Made by a program: the position numbers and the translations under genes. Positions 12,460 through 24,388 of a stretch of 64,000 nt of DNA are shown one piece after another. The number at the start of each line of letters is the position of its first letter. The stretch's first letter is position 1. The notes under the pieces are model-generated. The model did not search any database. It saw only the letters and a list, made by a program, of their open reading frames with translations, and was not told where the DNA came from. This stretch comes from Streptacidiphilus rugosus AM-16 (GTDB lineage: Bacteria; Actinomycetota; Actinomycetes; Streptomycetales; Streptomycetaceae), in assembly GCF_000744655.1 (NCBI RefSeq), contig NZ_JQMJ01000004.1, forward strand, positions 1,922,001 to 1,986,000. The letters are read 5' to 3'.

Positions 12460-13384
12460 TGATGATCTCCAGGGCTCGGGCCAGGTCGGCCGGGTACTCG
12501 CTGCTGAACTCGACCCACTCGCCGGTGCCGGGGTGCTCGAAGCCGAGCGAGACGGCGTGCAGCCACTGCCGGGTCAGGCCGAGGCGCTTGGCCAGCGTCG
12601 GGTCGGCGCCGTAGGTGAGGTCGCCGACGCAGGGGTGGCGCAGCGCGGACATGTGGACCCGGATCTGGTGGGTGCGGCCGGTCTCCAGCTTGATGTCCAG
12701 CAGCGAGGCGGCGCGGTAGGCCTCGATCAGGTCGTAGTGGGTCACCGAGGGCTTGCCGCCGGCGACGACCGCCCACTTCCAGTCGCTGCTGGGGTGACGG
12801 TCGATCGGGGCGTCCACGGTGCCGGACAGCGGGTCCGGGTGGCCCTGGACCAGCGCGTTGTAGCGCTTCTCCGGGACACGGTCCCGGAACTGCTGCTTGA
12901 GCGAGGTGTAGGCGCGCTCGGACTTGGCGACGACCATCAGGCCCGAGGTGCCGACGTCCAGCCGGTGCACCACACCCTGGCGCTCGGCCGCGCCGGAGGT
13001 GGAGATCCGGTAGCCCGCTCCGGCCAGGCCGCCGATCACGGTCGGTCCGGTCCAGCCGGGGCTGGGGTGCGCGGCGACGCCGACCGGCTTGTCGACCAGG
13101 ACGAAGTCCTCGTCGTCGAAGACGATCTTCATGTCGTCGATCTTCTCGGCGACGATCTGCACCGGCGCCGGCGGCGCGGGGATCTCGACCTCGAGCCAGG
13201 CTCCCGCCATCACGCGCTCGGACTTGCCCACCGCCGTGCCGTCGACGGTCACCTTGCCGTCCGCGGCCAGCTCGGCCGCCTTCGTGCGGGAGAAGCCGAA
13301 CATACGGGCGATCGCGGCGTCGACGCGCTCGCCTTCGAGGCCGTCGGGCACGGGCAGGGCGCGGATCTGGGGAACGGTGCTCAC
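12446..13384 (-). CDS. rluD: 23S rRNA pseudouridine synthase (RluD family)
   Basis: 312-residue pseudouridine synthase predicted to modify helix 69 of 23S rRNA. An S4 RNA-binding domain ([20 protein letters not shown], about residues 17-36) is followed by the catalytic domain with [17 protein letters not shown], whose aspartate is the nucleophile, and by [17 protein letters not shown] near the end. GTG 13384 was chosen because homology begins there; the frame remains open 17 codons further up. In streptomycetes this gene usually follows lspA directly; here an amino-acid transporter separates them. Confidence 0.9.
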   Translation of the reverse strand: MSTVPQIRALPVPDGLEGERVDAAIARMFGFSRTKAAELAADGKVTVDGTAVGKSERVMAGAWLEVEIPAPPAPVQIVAEKIDDMKIVFDDEDFVLVDKPVGVAAHPSPGWTGPTVIGGLAGAGYRISTSGAAERQGVVHRLDVGTSGLMVVAKSERAYTSLKQQFRDRVPEKRYNALVQGHPDPLSGTVDAPIDRHPSSDWKWAVVAGGKPSVTHYDLIEAYRAASLLDIKLETGRTHQIRVHMSALRHPCVGDLTYGADPTLAKRLGLTRQWLHAVSLGFEHPGTGEWVEFSSEYPADLARALEIISAES

Positions 13385-13461
13385 CGTAACGAGTATGCCG
13401 GACCGCGGCGCCTCCTCCGGCCCGCACCCACGCAACGGGTCGGATCACCCGTTATCGGATT

Positions 13462-13467
13462 TTGACA
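13462..13467 (+). promoter_or_regulatory. Perfect -35 box upstream of amino-acid ABC transporter
   Basis: TTGACA lies about 125 bases before the transporter start in the divergent gap between rluD and the transporter. At 17-18 bases the matching -10 would be CGCTGT/GCTGTT, which is poor, so this is only a candidate promoter. Confidence 0.3.
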
Positions 13468-13592
13468 TAGCTGTGCACGTGAAGCGCTGTTCAGGGGTGA
13501 GAGGATGCGGTCTCAATTCAGGGGGGAGCGCGCCGCATAACGCTGTGCAGCCCGTGACCTCGTGCTCATGATCCCGCAGGAGGACAACCCTC

Positions 13593-14537
13593 ATGGCCCG
13601 TTCCCTCTCGCAGCGCCTGCTCGCCGCCGGCGCGGTCGTCGCTGCCGGCTCGCTGCTCCTGACCGGCTGCGGCAGCTCCAAGATCGGCGGCAACTCGGGT
13701 GCGGCCCCCGACGCCACGCAGTCCGTCAACGCCGAGGGCACGGACGCCGCGCTGGTCGCCATGGTCCCCGCGGACCTCAAGGCCAAGGGCACCGTCACCA
13801 TCGCCACCGACTCGACCTACGCGCCCTCCGAGTTCAAGGACGCCGGCGGCAACATCGTCGGCATGGACATCGAGCTCGGCAACGCGATCATGAAGAAGCT
13901 CGGGCTCAAGGCCAACTGGCAGAGCGCCGACTTCTCCAGCATCCTCGTCGGCATCACCGCCAAGAAGTACGACCTCAGCTTCTCCTCCTTCACCGACACC
14001 AAGGACCGCGAGAAGCAGGTCGACATGGTCCAGTACTACAACGCGGGCGAGGCCATCGCCACGCTGACCGGCAACCCGGACAAGCTCACCGGCAACGCCG
14101 CCGACCTGTGCGGCATCAAGGTCTCCGTCCAGACCGGCACCACCGAGGCCGACGAGATCAAGAACACCATCAACCCCGCCTGCAAGAAGGCCGGCAAGCC
14201 CGAGGTCCCCAACAACGGCGACCAGTTCAACGCCCAGACCGACGCCACCTCCGCCCTGATCGCCAAGCGCGACCAGGCCATGATGGCCGACTCCCCGGTC
14301 ATCGACTACGCCGTCAAGCAGAGCAACGGCCAGCTCATCAAGATCGGCCAGGACTACAACACCGCCCCCTACGGCATCGCGCTCCCCAAGGGCGACGGCC
14401 AGCTCGCCCAGGCCGTCCAGGGCGCCATCAAGGACATCATCGCCGACGGCACCTACACCCAGATCCTGACCAAGTGGGGCGTCGAGTCCGGCGCGCTCAC
14501 CGCGGACAAGGTCCTCATCAACGCCGCCGCCAGCTGA
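13593..14537 (+). CDS. Polar amino-acid ABC transporter, substrate-binding lipoprotein
   Basis: 314-residue solute-binding protein (SBP_bac_3 family). A lipoprotein signal peptide ends in the lipobox LLTGC (Cys26), so it is anchored on the outer face of the membrane. The fold starts at GTVTIATDSTYAPSEFKDAG, the ligand-binding entry strand of this family. It continues with MDIELGNAIMKKLG and a hinge near the middle. ATG 13593 follows a strong GGAGG. First gene of a three-gene import operon, probably for glutamate/glutamine or a related polar amino acid; the exact ligand cannot be told. Confidence 0.9.
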   Translation: MARSLSQRLLAAGAVVAAGSLLLTGCGSSKIGGNSGAAPDATQSVNAEGTDAALVAMVPADLKAKGTVTIATDSTYAPSEFKDAGGNIVGMDIELGNAIMKKLGLKANWQSADFSSILVGITAKKYDLSFSSFTDTKDREKQVDMVQYYNAGEAIATLTGNPDKLTGNAADLCGIKVSVQTGTTEADEIKNTINPACKKAGKPEVPNNGDQFNAQTDATSALIAKRDQAMMADSPVIDYAVKQSNGQLIKIGQDYNTAPYGIALPKGDGQLAQAVQGAIKDIIADGTYTQILTKWGVESGALTADKVLINAAAS

Positions 14538-14574
14538 CCGCTCCCCGCGCTCCCCACGTAAGGCATAGAGAATC

Positions 14575-15516
14575 GTGACGATTCCTCAAGACGACGCGCC
14601 CCCGGTCCGGGGGCGCCCGGAGGAGATCCGGGCCGTCGCGGTCCGGCACCCCGGCCGCTGGGTGGCCATCGCCGTGATCGCGGTGCTCGCGGCCATGTTC
14701 GCGCACCTGCTGATCACCAGCAGCGTCCTGCACTGGGACGTGGTCGGCCAGATCTTCACCTACCCCACGGTGATCGCCGGCCTCGGCCGGACGATGCTGC
14801 TGACCGTGCTGGCCATGGTCATCGGCATCGTCGGCGGCATCGTGCTCGCCGTCATGCGCCTGTCGGGCAACCCGGTTCTGTCCGGGGTCTCCTGGATCTA
14901 CATCTGGGTCTTCCGCGGCACCCCCGTCCTGGTCCAGCTCTACGTCTGGAACTTCCTCGGCGCGGTGGTCCCGAAGATCGGCCTCGGCATCCCGTTCGGT
15001 CCGACCTTCGTGTCGTGGAGCTACAACGACCTGATCGGGCTGTTCACCGCCGCCGTGCTGGCCCTCGGCCTGAACGAGGCCGCCTACTTCGCGGAGATCG
15101 TCCGCGCGGGCATCCAGTCGGTCGACGAGGGCCAGAGCGAGGCGGCGTCCTCGCTGGGCCTGAACCGCGGCCAGACGCTGCGCCGGATCGTGCTGCCGCA
15201 GGCCATGCGGGTCATCATCCCGCCGGCCGGCAACGAGACCATCTCCATGCTGAAGACCACCTCGCTGGTCTCGGCGATCTCGCTGGAGGACCTGACCCGC
15301 GCCGGCCAGGACATCGCCTCGCGCACCTTCTACGAGATCCCGGCCCTGGTCGCGATCAGCCTCTGGTACCTGCTGATCACCTCGATCCTCTCGATCGGCC
15401 AGTACTACGTCGAGCGCTACTACTCGCGCGGCACCAACCGGATCCTTCCGCCCACGCCGTGGCAGAAGGTCAAGACGAACGTGTTCAGCCTCAAGCGCGT
15501 CGGAGGCACGGCATGA
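14575..15516 (+). CDS. Polar amino-acid ABC transporter, permease
   Basis: 313-residue membrane subunit (HisM/GlnP type). Five or six membrane segments start near residue 29. The cytoplasmic coupling loop contains [29 protein letters not shown], the EAA motif that contacts the ATPase. Only one permease gene is present, so it presumably works as a homodimer. Starts at GTG 14575 and overlaps the ATPase start by 4 bases (ATGA). Confidence 0.92.
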   Translation: MTIPQDDAPPVRGRPEEIRAVAVRHPGRWVAIAVIAVLAAMFAHLLITSSVLHWDVVGQIFTYPTVIAGLGRTMLLTVLAMVIGIVGGIVLAVMRLSGNPVLSGVSWIYIWVFRGTPVLVQLYVWNFLGAVVPKIGLGIPFGPTFVSWSYNDLIGLFTAAVLALGLNEAAYFAEIVRAGIQSVDEGQSEAASSLGLNRGQTLRRIVLPQAMRVIIPPAGNETISMLKTTSLVSAISLEDLTRAGQDIASRTFYEIPALVAISLWYLLITSILSIGQYYVERYYSRGTNRILPPTPWQKVKTNVFSLKRVGGTA

Positions 15517-16280
15517 CCATCGAACCCATGGTCCGCGCCGAGCAGGTGCACAAGTCCTACGGACCGGTCGAGGTGCTCAAGGGCATCGACCTCCAGGTGC
15601 AGCAGGGGCAGGTGTTCTGCCTGGTCGGTCCGTCCGGCTCGGGCAAGTCGACCTTCCTGCGCTGCATCAACCACCTGGAGAAGATCAACGCCGGCCGCCT
15701 CTACGTCGACGGCGAGCTGGTCGGCTACAAGGAGAAGGGCGGCAAGCTCCACGAGCTGCCCGACCGCGAGGTCGCGCTCAAGCGGCGCGACATCGGCATG
15801 GTGTTCCAGCGCTTCAACCTCTTCCCGCACAAGACCGCGGTGGAGAACATCATCGAGGCGCCGGTCCAGGTCAAGGGCGTCCCCAAGGCGGCCGCCCGCG
15901 AGCACGCCATGGAACTGCTGGCCAGGGTCGGCCTGGCCGACAAGGCCGGCAACTACCCCTCCCAGCTCTCCGGCGGCCAGCAGCAGCGCGTCGCCATCGC
16001 CCGCGCACTGGCGATGGAACCCAAGCTGATGCTCTTCGACGAGCCCACCTCCGCCCTCGACCCCGAACTCGTCGGCGACGTCCTCGACGTCATGCGGCAA
16101 CTCGCCGAGGACGGCATGACCATGATCGTGGTCACCCACGAGATGGGCTTCGCCCGCGAGGTCGGCGACTCCCTCGTCTTCATGGACGACGGCATCGTCG
16201 TCGAGTCCGGCCACCCGCGCGAGGTCCTGACCAACCCGCAGCACGAACGCACCCAGGCGTTCCTCTCCAAGGTCCTCTGA
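15513..16280 (+). CDS. Polar amino-acid ABC transporter, ATP-binding protein
   Basis: 255-residue ATPase (GlnQ/HisP class) driving import with the two upstream subunits. Walker [11 protein letters not shown]-loop [11 protein letters not shown], signature LSGGQQQR, Walker [13 protein letters not shown] and H-loop VVTHEM are all intact. Start ATG 15513 overlaps the permease stop, with GGAGG 8 bases upstream. The long frame upstream of this start overlaps the permease and is not coding. Confidence 0.95.
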   Translation: MTIEPMVRAEQVHKSYGPVEVLKGIDLQVQQGQVFCLVGPSGSGKSTFLRCINHLEKINAGRLYVDGELVGYKEKGGKLHELPDREVALKRRDIGMVFQRFNLFPHKTAVENIIEAPVQVKGVPKAAAREHAMELLARVGLADKAGNYPSQLSGGQQQRVAIARALAMEPKLMLFDEPTSALDPELVGDVLDVMRQLAEDGMTMIVVTHEMGFAREVGDSLVFMDDGIVVESGHPREVLTNPQHERTQAFLSKVL

Positions 16281-16287
16281 GCGGACA

Positions 16288-16332
16288 CACGACGAAGCGC
16301 CCGGCAGCTCGGCTGCCGGGCGCTTCGTCGTG
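16288..16332. terminator. Perfect 21-bp hairpin between convergent ABC operon and lspA
   Basis: Arms 16288-16308 and 16312-16332 are perfectly complementary (21 bp, loop TCG). It lies 7 bases after the ATPase stop and 5 bases beyond the lspA stop, so it can end transcription from both sides. Confidence 0.9.
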
Positions 16333-16337
16333 GCCGG

Positions 16338-16832
16338 TTACCTGTCGCGCTGGACGGTGCCGTCCGGGTTGGTGCCCAGGAAGGAGAGCAGCACGACCAG
16401 GATGCCGCCGCAGACGATGGCCGAGTCGGCCAGGTTGAAGACGGCGAAGTGCTTGACCGAGATGAAGTCGACGACCTCGCCGCGGAACAGGCCGGGCGAG
16501 CGGAGGATCCGGTCGGTCAGGTTGCCGAAGGCGCCGCCCAGCAGCAGTCCCAGCGCGATCGCCCAGGGCAGGCTGTAGAGCTTGCGGGCCAGCCGGCTGA
16601 TGACCACGATGACCGTCGCCGCGATGAGCGTGAAGACGACCGTCATCGCCGCGCCCATGCCGAAGGCCGCGCCCGGGTTGCGGATCACGGCGAGCTGGAC
16701 CCAGTCGCCGACGATCCGGATCGCGTCCTTGTGCTCCAGCCGGGCCACGACCAGCAGCTTGCTGCCGAGGTCGAGGAGGTAGGCCAGCAGCGCGACGCTC
16801 AGCAGCACGCCGATCCGGCGCTTCCTGCGCAC
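16338..16832 (-). CDS. lspA: Lipoprotein signal peptidase (signal peptidase II)
   Basis: 164-residue membrane aspartyl protease that removes signal peptides from prolipoproteins after lipidation. Four hydrophobic helices are present, with catalytic aspartates in GNLTDRI (Asp107) and FNLADSAI (Asp136). GTG 16832 is the only usual start codon found in frame. Upstream, the frame is open for 60 or more codons and encodes an acidic stretch with AERIIS followed by Ala/Glu/Asp repeats. That resembles the N-terminal tail of streptomycete LspA, yet no ATG, GTG or TTG precedes it. The N-terminus should be treated as uncertain. Confidence 0.92.
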   Translation of the reverse strand: MRRKRRIGVLLSVALLAYLLDLGSKLLVVARLEHKDAIRIVGDWVQLAVIRNPGAAFGMGAAMTVVFTLIAATVIVVISRLARKLYSLPWAIALGLLLGGAFGNLTDRILRSPGLFRGEVVDFISVKHFAVFNLADSAIVCGGILVVLLSFLGTNPDGTVQRDR

Positions 16833-17079
16833 GGGTGCGGCCTCCTCCGGTGCGGCCTCGTCGAGTGCGGCCTCGTCGAGTACGTCTGCCGTCGCAGGCT
16901 CCAGGGACTCAGCGGCGTCGAGCGCCTCGGCCTCGGCGTCGTGGTGACCGTGGGTACTGATGATGCGCTCCGCGTGACCGTGTCGAGTGGGGCTTTCGCC
17001 GTCGAGGGTACGGCACGCGTCGGTCCCGGCGCGGCCAGGGGCGACACCGGGACCGCACGGTCGTGTCCTGGGACGGGGC

Positions 17080-17541
17080 CTAGTAGCGGCGTTCCTGCTT
17101 CTGCTTGCACTCCACGCAGAGCGTGGCGCGCGGGAAGGCCTGGACCCTGGCCTTGCCGACGGCCTTGCCGCAGGACTCGCAGAGGCCGAAACCGGTGCTC
17201 GCGATGCGCAGCAGCGCCCGCTCGGTCTGGGCCAGCATGTCGCGCGCGTTGGCGGCCAGGGACAGCTCGTGCTCGCGCGAGATGTTCTTGGTGCCGGCGT
17301 CGACCTGGTCGTCGCCCGCGCCGTCGCCGGAGTCCCGCATCAGGCCGCTGACGGCCGCCTCGGACGCCTGGATCTCGGCGCGCAGCTCCGCGGCCTCGGC
17401 GGTCAGCTCCGCCTGCAGCTCGCGGACCTCCTCCGCGGTCCACGGATCCTCTCCCTGGCGGACCGGAAGCGAGGCCGGGTCCGTGCGGGCGCCCGTGGCC
17501 TGGTGCGTCCGGGTGGCGGCCGTGGTCTTGTTACGCGTCAC
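17080..17541 (-). CDS. DksA/TraR family zinc-finger transcription factor
   Basis: 153-residue protein with an N-terminal coiled coil ([21 protein letters not shown]) and a C-terminal four-cysteine zinc finger (CESCGK ... CVECKQKQ). This is the DksA/TraR architecture of proteins that bind the RNA polymerase secondary channel. The motif [20 protein letters not shown] is typical of the actinobacterial branch. GTG 17541 has an excellent GGGGGAG ribosome-binding site 6-7 bases upstream; ATG 17619 would add 26 low-complexity residues. Located between lspA and the ileS leader and read away from ileS. Confidence 0.85.
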   Translation of the reverse strand: MTRNKTTAATRTHQATGARTDPASLPVRQGEDPWTAEEVRELQAELTAEAAELRAEIQASEAAVSGLMRDSGDGAGDDQVDAGTKNISREHELSLAANARDMLAQTERALLRIASTGFGLCESCGKAVGKARVQAFPRATLCVECKQKQERRY

Positions 17542-17667
17542 GATGCTCTCCCCCGGGTCGCCCACGGACACTCCGGTGCGGCGTGTCCCGCCGGCCCCGC
17601 TCCTTGCCTTGTCCGCCATTCCCTCGACCCCTTCGTGCATGACTGGCCGGCTCTGTTCGGTGCCGGA

Positions 17668-17696
17668 ACGATAATGCGTGGCGAATGCCACCACAA
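17668..17696 (-). promoter_or_regulatory. Putative sigma-70-type promoter for the DksA/TraR gene
   Basis: On the minus strand TTGTGG (17696-17691) and TATCGT (17673-17668) are spaced by exactly 17 bases. Transcription would start near 17661, ahead of both candidate starts of the DksA/TraR gene. Confidence 0.45.
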
Positions 17697-17901
17697 CGGG
17701 ACATACCGGAGTTTGCCCCTCCACTCGCCTGCCTGCACCAGCGACTTCTTCGCTGCGCACCTTCTATGACGAACGGACGAAGGAAGTTGTGCCCAGAACG
17801 TGACGCGATAATCGCCATCCGTGTTCGTTACCGGCGCGTCACCACGTCAGGGGCGCGCGGGGGGTCGCTCGCAATGGACGAGAAATCGCCGCCGCGATCC
17901 C

Positions 17902-17909
17902 TATAGACT
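17902..17909 (+). promoter_or_regulatory. Putative -10 element for the ileS leader
   Basis: TATAGACT contains a good actinobacterial -10 (TAGACT, 17904-17909) just before the T-box leader. No convincing -35 is visible at normal spacing. Confidence 0.4.
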
Positions 17910-17915
17910 GCTCGG

Positions 17916-18200
17916 CAGCAAGGCGTGGATGGGGACGAGTACCGCCGCACGCAGCCACGAGAGACCCGGGGACGGTGGAAGCCCGGGGGTGTGCGCAGCG
18001 GGAACATCACCCCGGAGCCGCCGGAGGAAAGGCCCTGTGCGCGCCGTCGGCGCGGCCGGACCGAGTAGAACCGGCCGCTGCCCCAATGAGGGGGCCGTAC
18101 GAGGCTTGTACGGCCAAGGAGGGTGGTACCGCGGGACGCGTCGCGTCTCGTCCCTCCGTCGGAGACCGCACTTCTCGAAGAAGACGCCGCCCGCCGGAGG
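17916..18200 (+). ncRNA. T-box riboswitch controlling ileS (tRNA-Ile responsive)
   Basis: The leader holds the canonical T-box core AGGGTGGTACCGCG (18120-18133). Its TGGT (18124-18127) would pair with the ACCA end of uncharged tRNA-Ile, matching an A discriminator base. A Stem I region precedes it, with an isoleucine specifier candidate ATC at 18006-18008 in a GGAACATCACC context. Stem III is GGCCGTAC/GTACGGCC (18093-18100 with 18108-18115). The final stretch carries GGAGG (18196-18200) and a complementary CCTCCG near 18155-18160. This favours translational control by hiding or exposing the ribosome-binding site, the usual actinobacterial mode. No terminator with a T-run is visible. Confidence 0.9.
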
Positions 18201-18206
18201 AAAGCA

Positions 18207-21359
<3,153 letters not shown>

Positions 21360-21364
21360 CTCCC

Positions 21365-21907
21365 GTGACGGACATTCAGGTCCTGCGCGCGGCCGACCGC
21401 GTGGCCAGTCCCTGGAAGAACGGCGGCGGCGTGACCCGCGAGGTCGCGTCGTCGCCGTCCGGCGAGGCCGGCTTCGACTTCGACTGGCGCGTCTCCCTGG
21501 CGGACGTCGCCTCGGGCGGCCCGTTCTCGTCCTTCCCCGGCGTGGACCGGATCATCACGGTCGTCGACGGCGACGGCATGGCCCTCACCGTGGACGGCGT
21601 CGAGACGGTCGTCTCCGAGCGCTACCGCCCGTTCGCCTTCCCCGGCGACGCGGCGACGGACTGCCGCCTGCTGGGCGGCGCCCTGGTCGACTTCAACGTG
21701 ATGACCCGCCGCGGCGCCCTCTCCGCGGAGGTCATCATCGTCACGGCGCGCACCCCGCTTCGCGGCAAGGCTCTCGCCATCCTCTTCGAGGGCACGGCGA
21801 CCCTCGCGGGCACCACCCTCGCCCCCCTCGACGCCGCGCTCATCGCCTCCGGCACGGACGTGACCCTCGACGTCGAGGGCGTCGCCTGCGTCGTGACCTT
21901 CTCCTAG
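21365..21907 (+). CDS. hutD: HutD/Ves family cupin protein
   Basis: 180-residue protein of the HutD (Ves) family, small bicupins linked to histidine utilisation in some bacteria and of uncertain biochemical role. It has the family start WKNGGGVTREVASSPSG and DWRVSLADVASGGPFSSFPG, followed by DRIITVVDGDGM. GTG 21365 begins 5 bases after the ileS stop, so it is likely co-transcribed with ileS. No other hut genes are nearby, so a role in histidine breakdown is not supported by context. Confidence 0.85.
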   Translation: MTDIQVLRAADRVASPWKNGGGVTREVASSPSGEAGFDFDWRVSLADVASGGPFSSFPGVDRIITVVDGDGMALTVDGVETVVSERYRPFAFPGDAATDCRLLGGALVDFNVMTRRGALSAEVIIVTARTPLRGKALAILFEGTATLAGTTLAPLDAALIASGTDVTLDVEGVACVVTFS

Positions 21908-21927
21908 CGAGCCGGTTGCCCTCCCCC

Positions 21928-22031
21928 AGGGGGCGCGGGGAACTGCGCGAGAAACCACCGTGTGCGGATGGCCCTTCGCGCCCCGGGCCATCTGCTCGCC
22001 GGTGGCTTGTCGCGCAGTTCCCGGCGCCCCT
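21928..22031. repeat. Long-armed palindromic intergenic element, copy A
   Basis: About 104 bp. The left arm (GGGGCGCGGGGAACTGCGCG, then AGAAACCACC) is the near-perfect inverse of the right arm (GGTGGCTTGTCGCGCAGTTC, then CCGGCGCCCCTG). The centre contains TGCGGATGGCCCT. It would fold into a ~32-bp stem and sits downstream of hutD and of the divIVA terminator. Same family as copies at 25895, 30868 and 51017. Confidence 0.85.
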
Positions 22032-22058
22032 GAACTGCGACTGAACCTGGCTGCACAA

Positions 22059-22104
22059 AAGGAACGCCCCCTTCACCGGAGGTCCGGTGTCGGGGGCGTT
22101 CCTT
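22059..22104. terminator. Terminator hairpin downstream of divIVA
   Basis: AAGGAACGCCCCC (22059-22071) pairs perfectly with GGGGGCGTTCCTT (22092-22104), and an inner CACCGGA/TCCGGTG stem fills the loop. It is 16 bases beyond the divIVA stop on the minus strand and also downstream of hutD. Confidence 0.88.
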
Positions 22105-22119
22105 CAGGTCGGTGGGACC

Positions 22120-23298
22120 TTAGTTCTCGTCGTCCTGGTCGATCAGGAACCCGCGCATCGGCTGGGGGGCCTGCTGCAGCGGGGGCTGCGGACGGACGGC
22201 TGCCATCGGCTGCGTCATCGCCGCCGGAGGCGTCGGCTGGGCGCCCGAGGGCTGGAAGCCGTTGCCGCCGAAGGACGGCTGCGGCTGGCCGCCGCCGAAG
22301 GACTGCTGGCCGCCGAAGGTCTGGCCGCCGCCGAAGGACGGGCCGCCCGAGCTCATCGGGGACGCGCCCACCGGGCTCATCTGCGGCTGCTGGGACAGGG
22401 GCGCAGCCGGCGGGAGCGAGGCGGTGGCGGGCTGACGCGGCGGGGCCAGGCTGTCGTCCGCCTGGGACTCCAGCTGACGCAGCTGCGTCTCCAGGTAGGA
22501 CTTGAGGCGGGTGCGGTACTCACGCTCGAACGCACGCAGGTCCTCGACCTTGCGCTCCAGCGTGGCACGCGCCGACTCCAGCGAGCCCATCGCGACGCGG
22601 TGCTTCTCCTGGGCGTCCCGCTCCAGCGCGTCCGCCTTGGCACGGGCGTCACGCTCAAGGCCCTCGGCGCGGCTGCGGGCCTCGCCGACGATCTTGTTGG
22701 CCTCGGAACGGGCCTCGGCGATCGCCTGGTCGGCGGTCTGCTGGGCCAGGGCGAGCACGCGGGCCGCCGAGTCGTTGTTCGGCTGCTGCGGCTGCATCAT
22801 CTGCGGCGGCTGCTGCTGCATCGGGGCGAGGCCGCCACCGAAGGTCTGGCCGCCCATGGGGCCGCCCATCTGCGGCGCCTGCTGGAGCTGCGGGGCACCC
22901 TGCAGCTGCGGGGCACCGGGAAGCGCCGGCTGGCCGCCCGGCAGCTGCGGCGGGCCGGGGTGGCCCATCTGCTGCATGTGCGGCGGCATGCCCTGCTGCG
23001 GCACCGGCGGGCCGGATATGGCGGCGGGCACCGGCGGACCGGGGCGCTGCTGCTGCATCTGCTGGGGGTGCTGCTGCGATTCCTGCGGCAGCTCCTTGCG
23101 CATGTTCTGCTGGTTCTGCGCGGCGGCACGCGTCGCTGCGGCCAGCTTGGCGCGCAGGTCCTCGTTCTCGCGCAGGAGTCGGGTCAGCTCTCCTTCGACC
23201 TCGTCGAGGAAGGCATCGACCTCGTCCTCGTCATAGCCTTCGCGGAGGCGGACGGTCGTGAACTGCTTGTTCCGAACGTCCTCGGGGGTCAATGCCAT
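22120..23298 (-). CDS. divIVA: Polar-growth protein DivIVA (Wag31)
   Basis: 392-residue coiled-coil scaffold that marks hyphal tips and branch sites and recruits the wall-building machinery. The conserved membrane-binding start is LTPEDVRNKQFTTVRLREGY (residues 3-22), followed by a short coiled coil (DAFLDEVEGELTRLLRENED). A long Pro/Gln/Met/Gly-rich linker (about residues 68-205) comes next, then a second long coiled coil (about 206-305) and a Pro/Gly/Phe-rich tail. The PQ-rich linker is typical of mycelial actinobacteria. Last gene of the dcw block, closed by a strong terminator. Confidence 0.95.
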   Translation of the reverse strand: MALTPEDVRNKQFTTVRLREGYDEDEVDAFLDEVEGELTRLLRENEDLRAKLAAATRAAAQNQQNMRKELPQESQQHPQQMQQQRPGPPVPAAISGPPVPQQGMPPHMQQMGHPGPPQLPGGQPALPGAPQLQGAPQLQQAPQMGGPMGGQTFGGGLAPMQQQPPQMMQPQQPNNDSAARVLALAQQTADQAIAEARSEANKIVGEARSRAEGLERDARAKADALERDAQEKHRVAMGSLESARATLERKVEDLRAFEREYRTRLKSYLETQLRQLESQADDSLAPPRQPATASLPPAAPLSQQPQMSPVGASPMSSGGPSFGGGQTFGGQQSFGGGQPQPSFGGNGFQPSGAQPTPPAAMTQPMAAVRPQPPLQQAPQPMRGFLIDQDDEN

Positions 23299-23344
23299 TT
23301 CTTCACCTCAACGTGATCGTCGGACAGCCGGGCATCTGCGTCGG

Positions 23345-23629
23345 TCACAGCGCCCCCACGACCTGGATCAAAATCAACACAATGATGATCAGCAGCATGA
23401 AGGCCAGATCGAGGGCCATGCCTCCGATCCGTACCGGATGGATCCACCTGCGCAGGAGTTTGAGAGGGGGATCCGTGACGGTGTAGATGCTTTCGAGCAG
23501 GACGACCATGGCCCGTCCCGGCTGCCAGTCGCGAGCGAAGAACTGGACCCAGTCCATCACCATGCGCGCCAGCAGCAGGACGAAGAAACACATCAGCACG
23601 ATGTACAGCACCTGCCATACAACGCTCAC
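23345..23629 (-). CDS. YggT family membrane protein
   Basis: 94-residue protein with two hydrophobic regions (about residues 4-24 and 72-94) flanking YTVTDPPLKLLRRWIHPVRI, the YggT signature (pattern DP.L...R). Family function is not settled; in Gram-positives it always lies between sepF and divIVA, as here, which suggests a role in division or polar growth at the membrane. Starts at GTG 23629. Confidence 0.9.
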   Translation of the reverse strand: MSVVWQVLYIVLMCFFVLLLARMVMDWVQFFARDWQPGRAMVVLLESIYTVTDPPLKLLRRWIHPVRIGGMALDLAFMLLIIIVLILIQVVGAL

Positions 23630-23656
23630 CGTGTCTCCCCTCGCCCTTCACTTCTG

Positions 23657-24247
23657 TCAGCTCTGGTTGAAGAACCCGCCCTCGGCGATCCGTGCCTTGT
23701 CCTCCGCCGTTACATCGACGTTAGCAGGAGACAGCAGGAACACCTTCTGCGTCACGCGCTCGATGCTGCCGTGAAGCCCGAAGACGAGTCCAGCCGCGAA
23801 GTCTACGAGGCGCTTGGCGTCCGTGTCGTCCATCTCCGTGAGATTCATGATCACAGGAGTGCTGTCACGGAAGTGTTCCCCGATGGTACGGGCTTCGTTG
23901 TAGGTGCGCGGGTGCAGCGTGGTGATGCGGTAAGGCTCCCGGTCGGAGCCGGTCTTGGACGTGATCACCGGTGCGCTCTTCTCCAGAAGACGACGTTCGG
24001 GTGTGATGGACGCCACTGGCGCGATCCGCGGTTCGGGAGCACGCATGGGGGCGACGACGGCCGAGGCGGCCACCGGCGCGGCGACGGGAGCCGCGGCGGG
24101 GCGGGGCACCTCCTCGGTGCGTCCGGTCCGCATCGGCTCGGGCTCGGGGCCGTAGTCCTCGTCGTCAGGGTCGTAACCCTGAGCGTCGTAACCATCGTCC
24201 TCCACGAGACCGAGGTAGACCGCCATCTTGCGCATCGCGCCGGCCAT
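23657..24247 (-). CDS. sepF: Cell division protein SepF
   Basis: 196-residue FtsZ-binding membrane anchor of the Z-ring. The N-terminus ([14 protein letters not shown], residues 5-18) is the amphipathic membrane helix. An acidic and then Pro/Ala-rich linker (about 18-80) leads to the conserved SepF domain ([20 protein letters not shown] ... [20 protein letters not shown]). A strong GGAGGACAGGAG precedes ATG 24247. Confidence 0.95.
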   Translation of the reverse strand: MAGAMRKMAVYLGLVEDDGYDAQGYDPDDEDYGPEPEPMRTGRTEEVPRPAAAPVAAPVAASAVVAPMRAPEPRIAPVASITPERRLLEKSAPVITSKTGSDREPYRITTLHPRTYNEARTIGEHFRDSTPVIMNLTEMDDTDAKRLVDFAAGLVFGLHGSIERVTQKVFLLSPANVDVTAEDKARIAEGGFFNQS

Positions 24248-24388
24248 ACTCCTGTCCTCCGCTCTGTGGTGGATCGGCCCGGGGAGGTTCTACGATCCAC
24301 GGTCTGCCCCGGTGACCTGCAGACGCAGCCGGGGGAGATTCCTGATTGTCCGGATTTGTTCTCCGGTCTGATCTTCTAACCGGTGACG

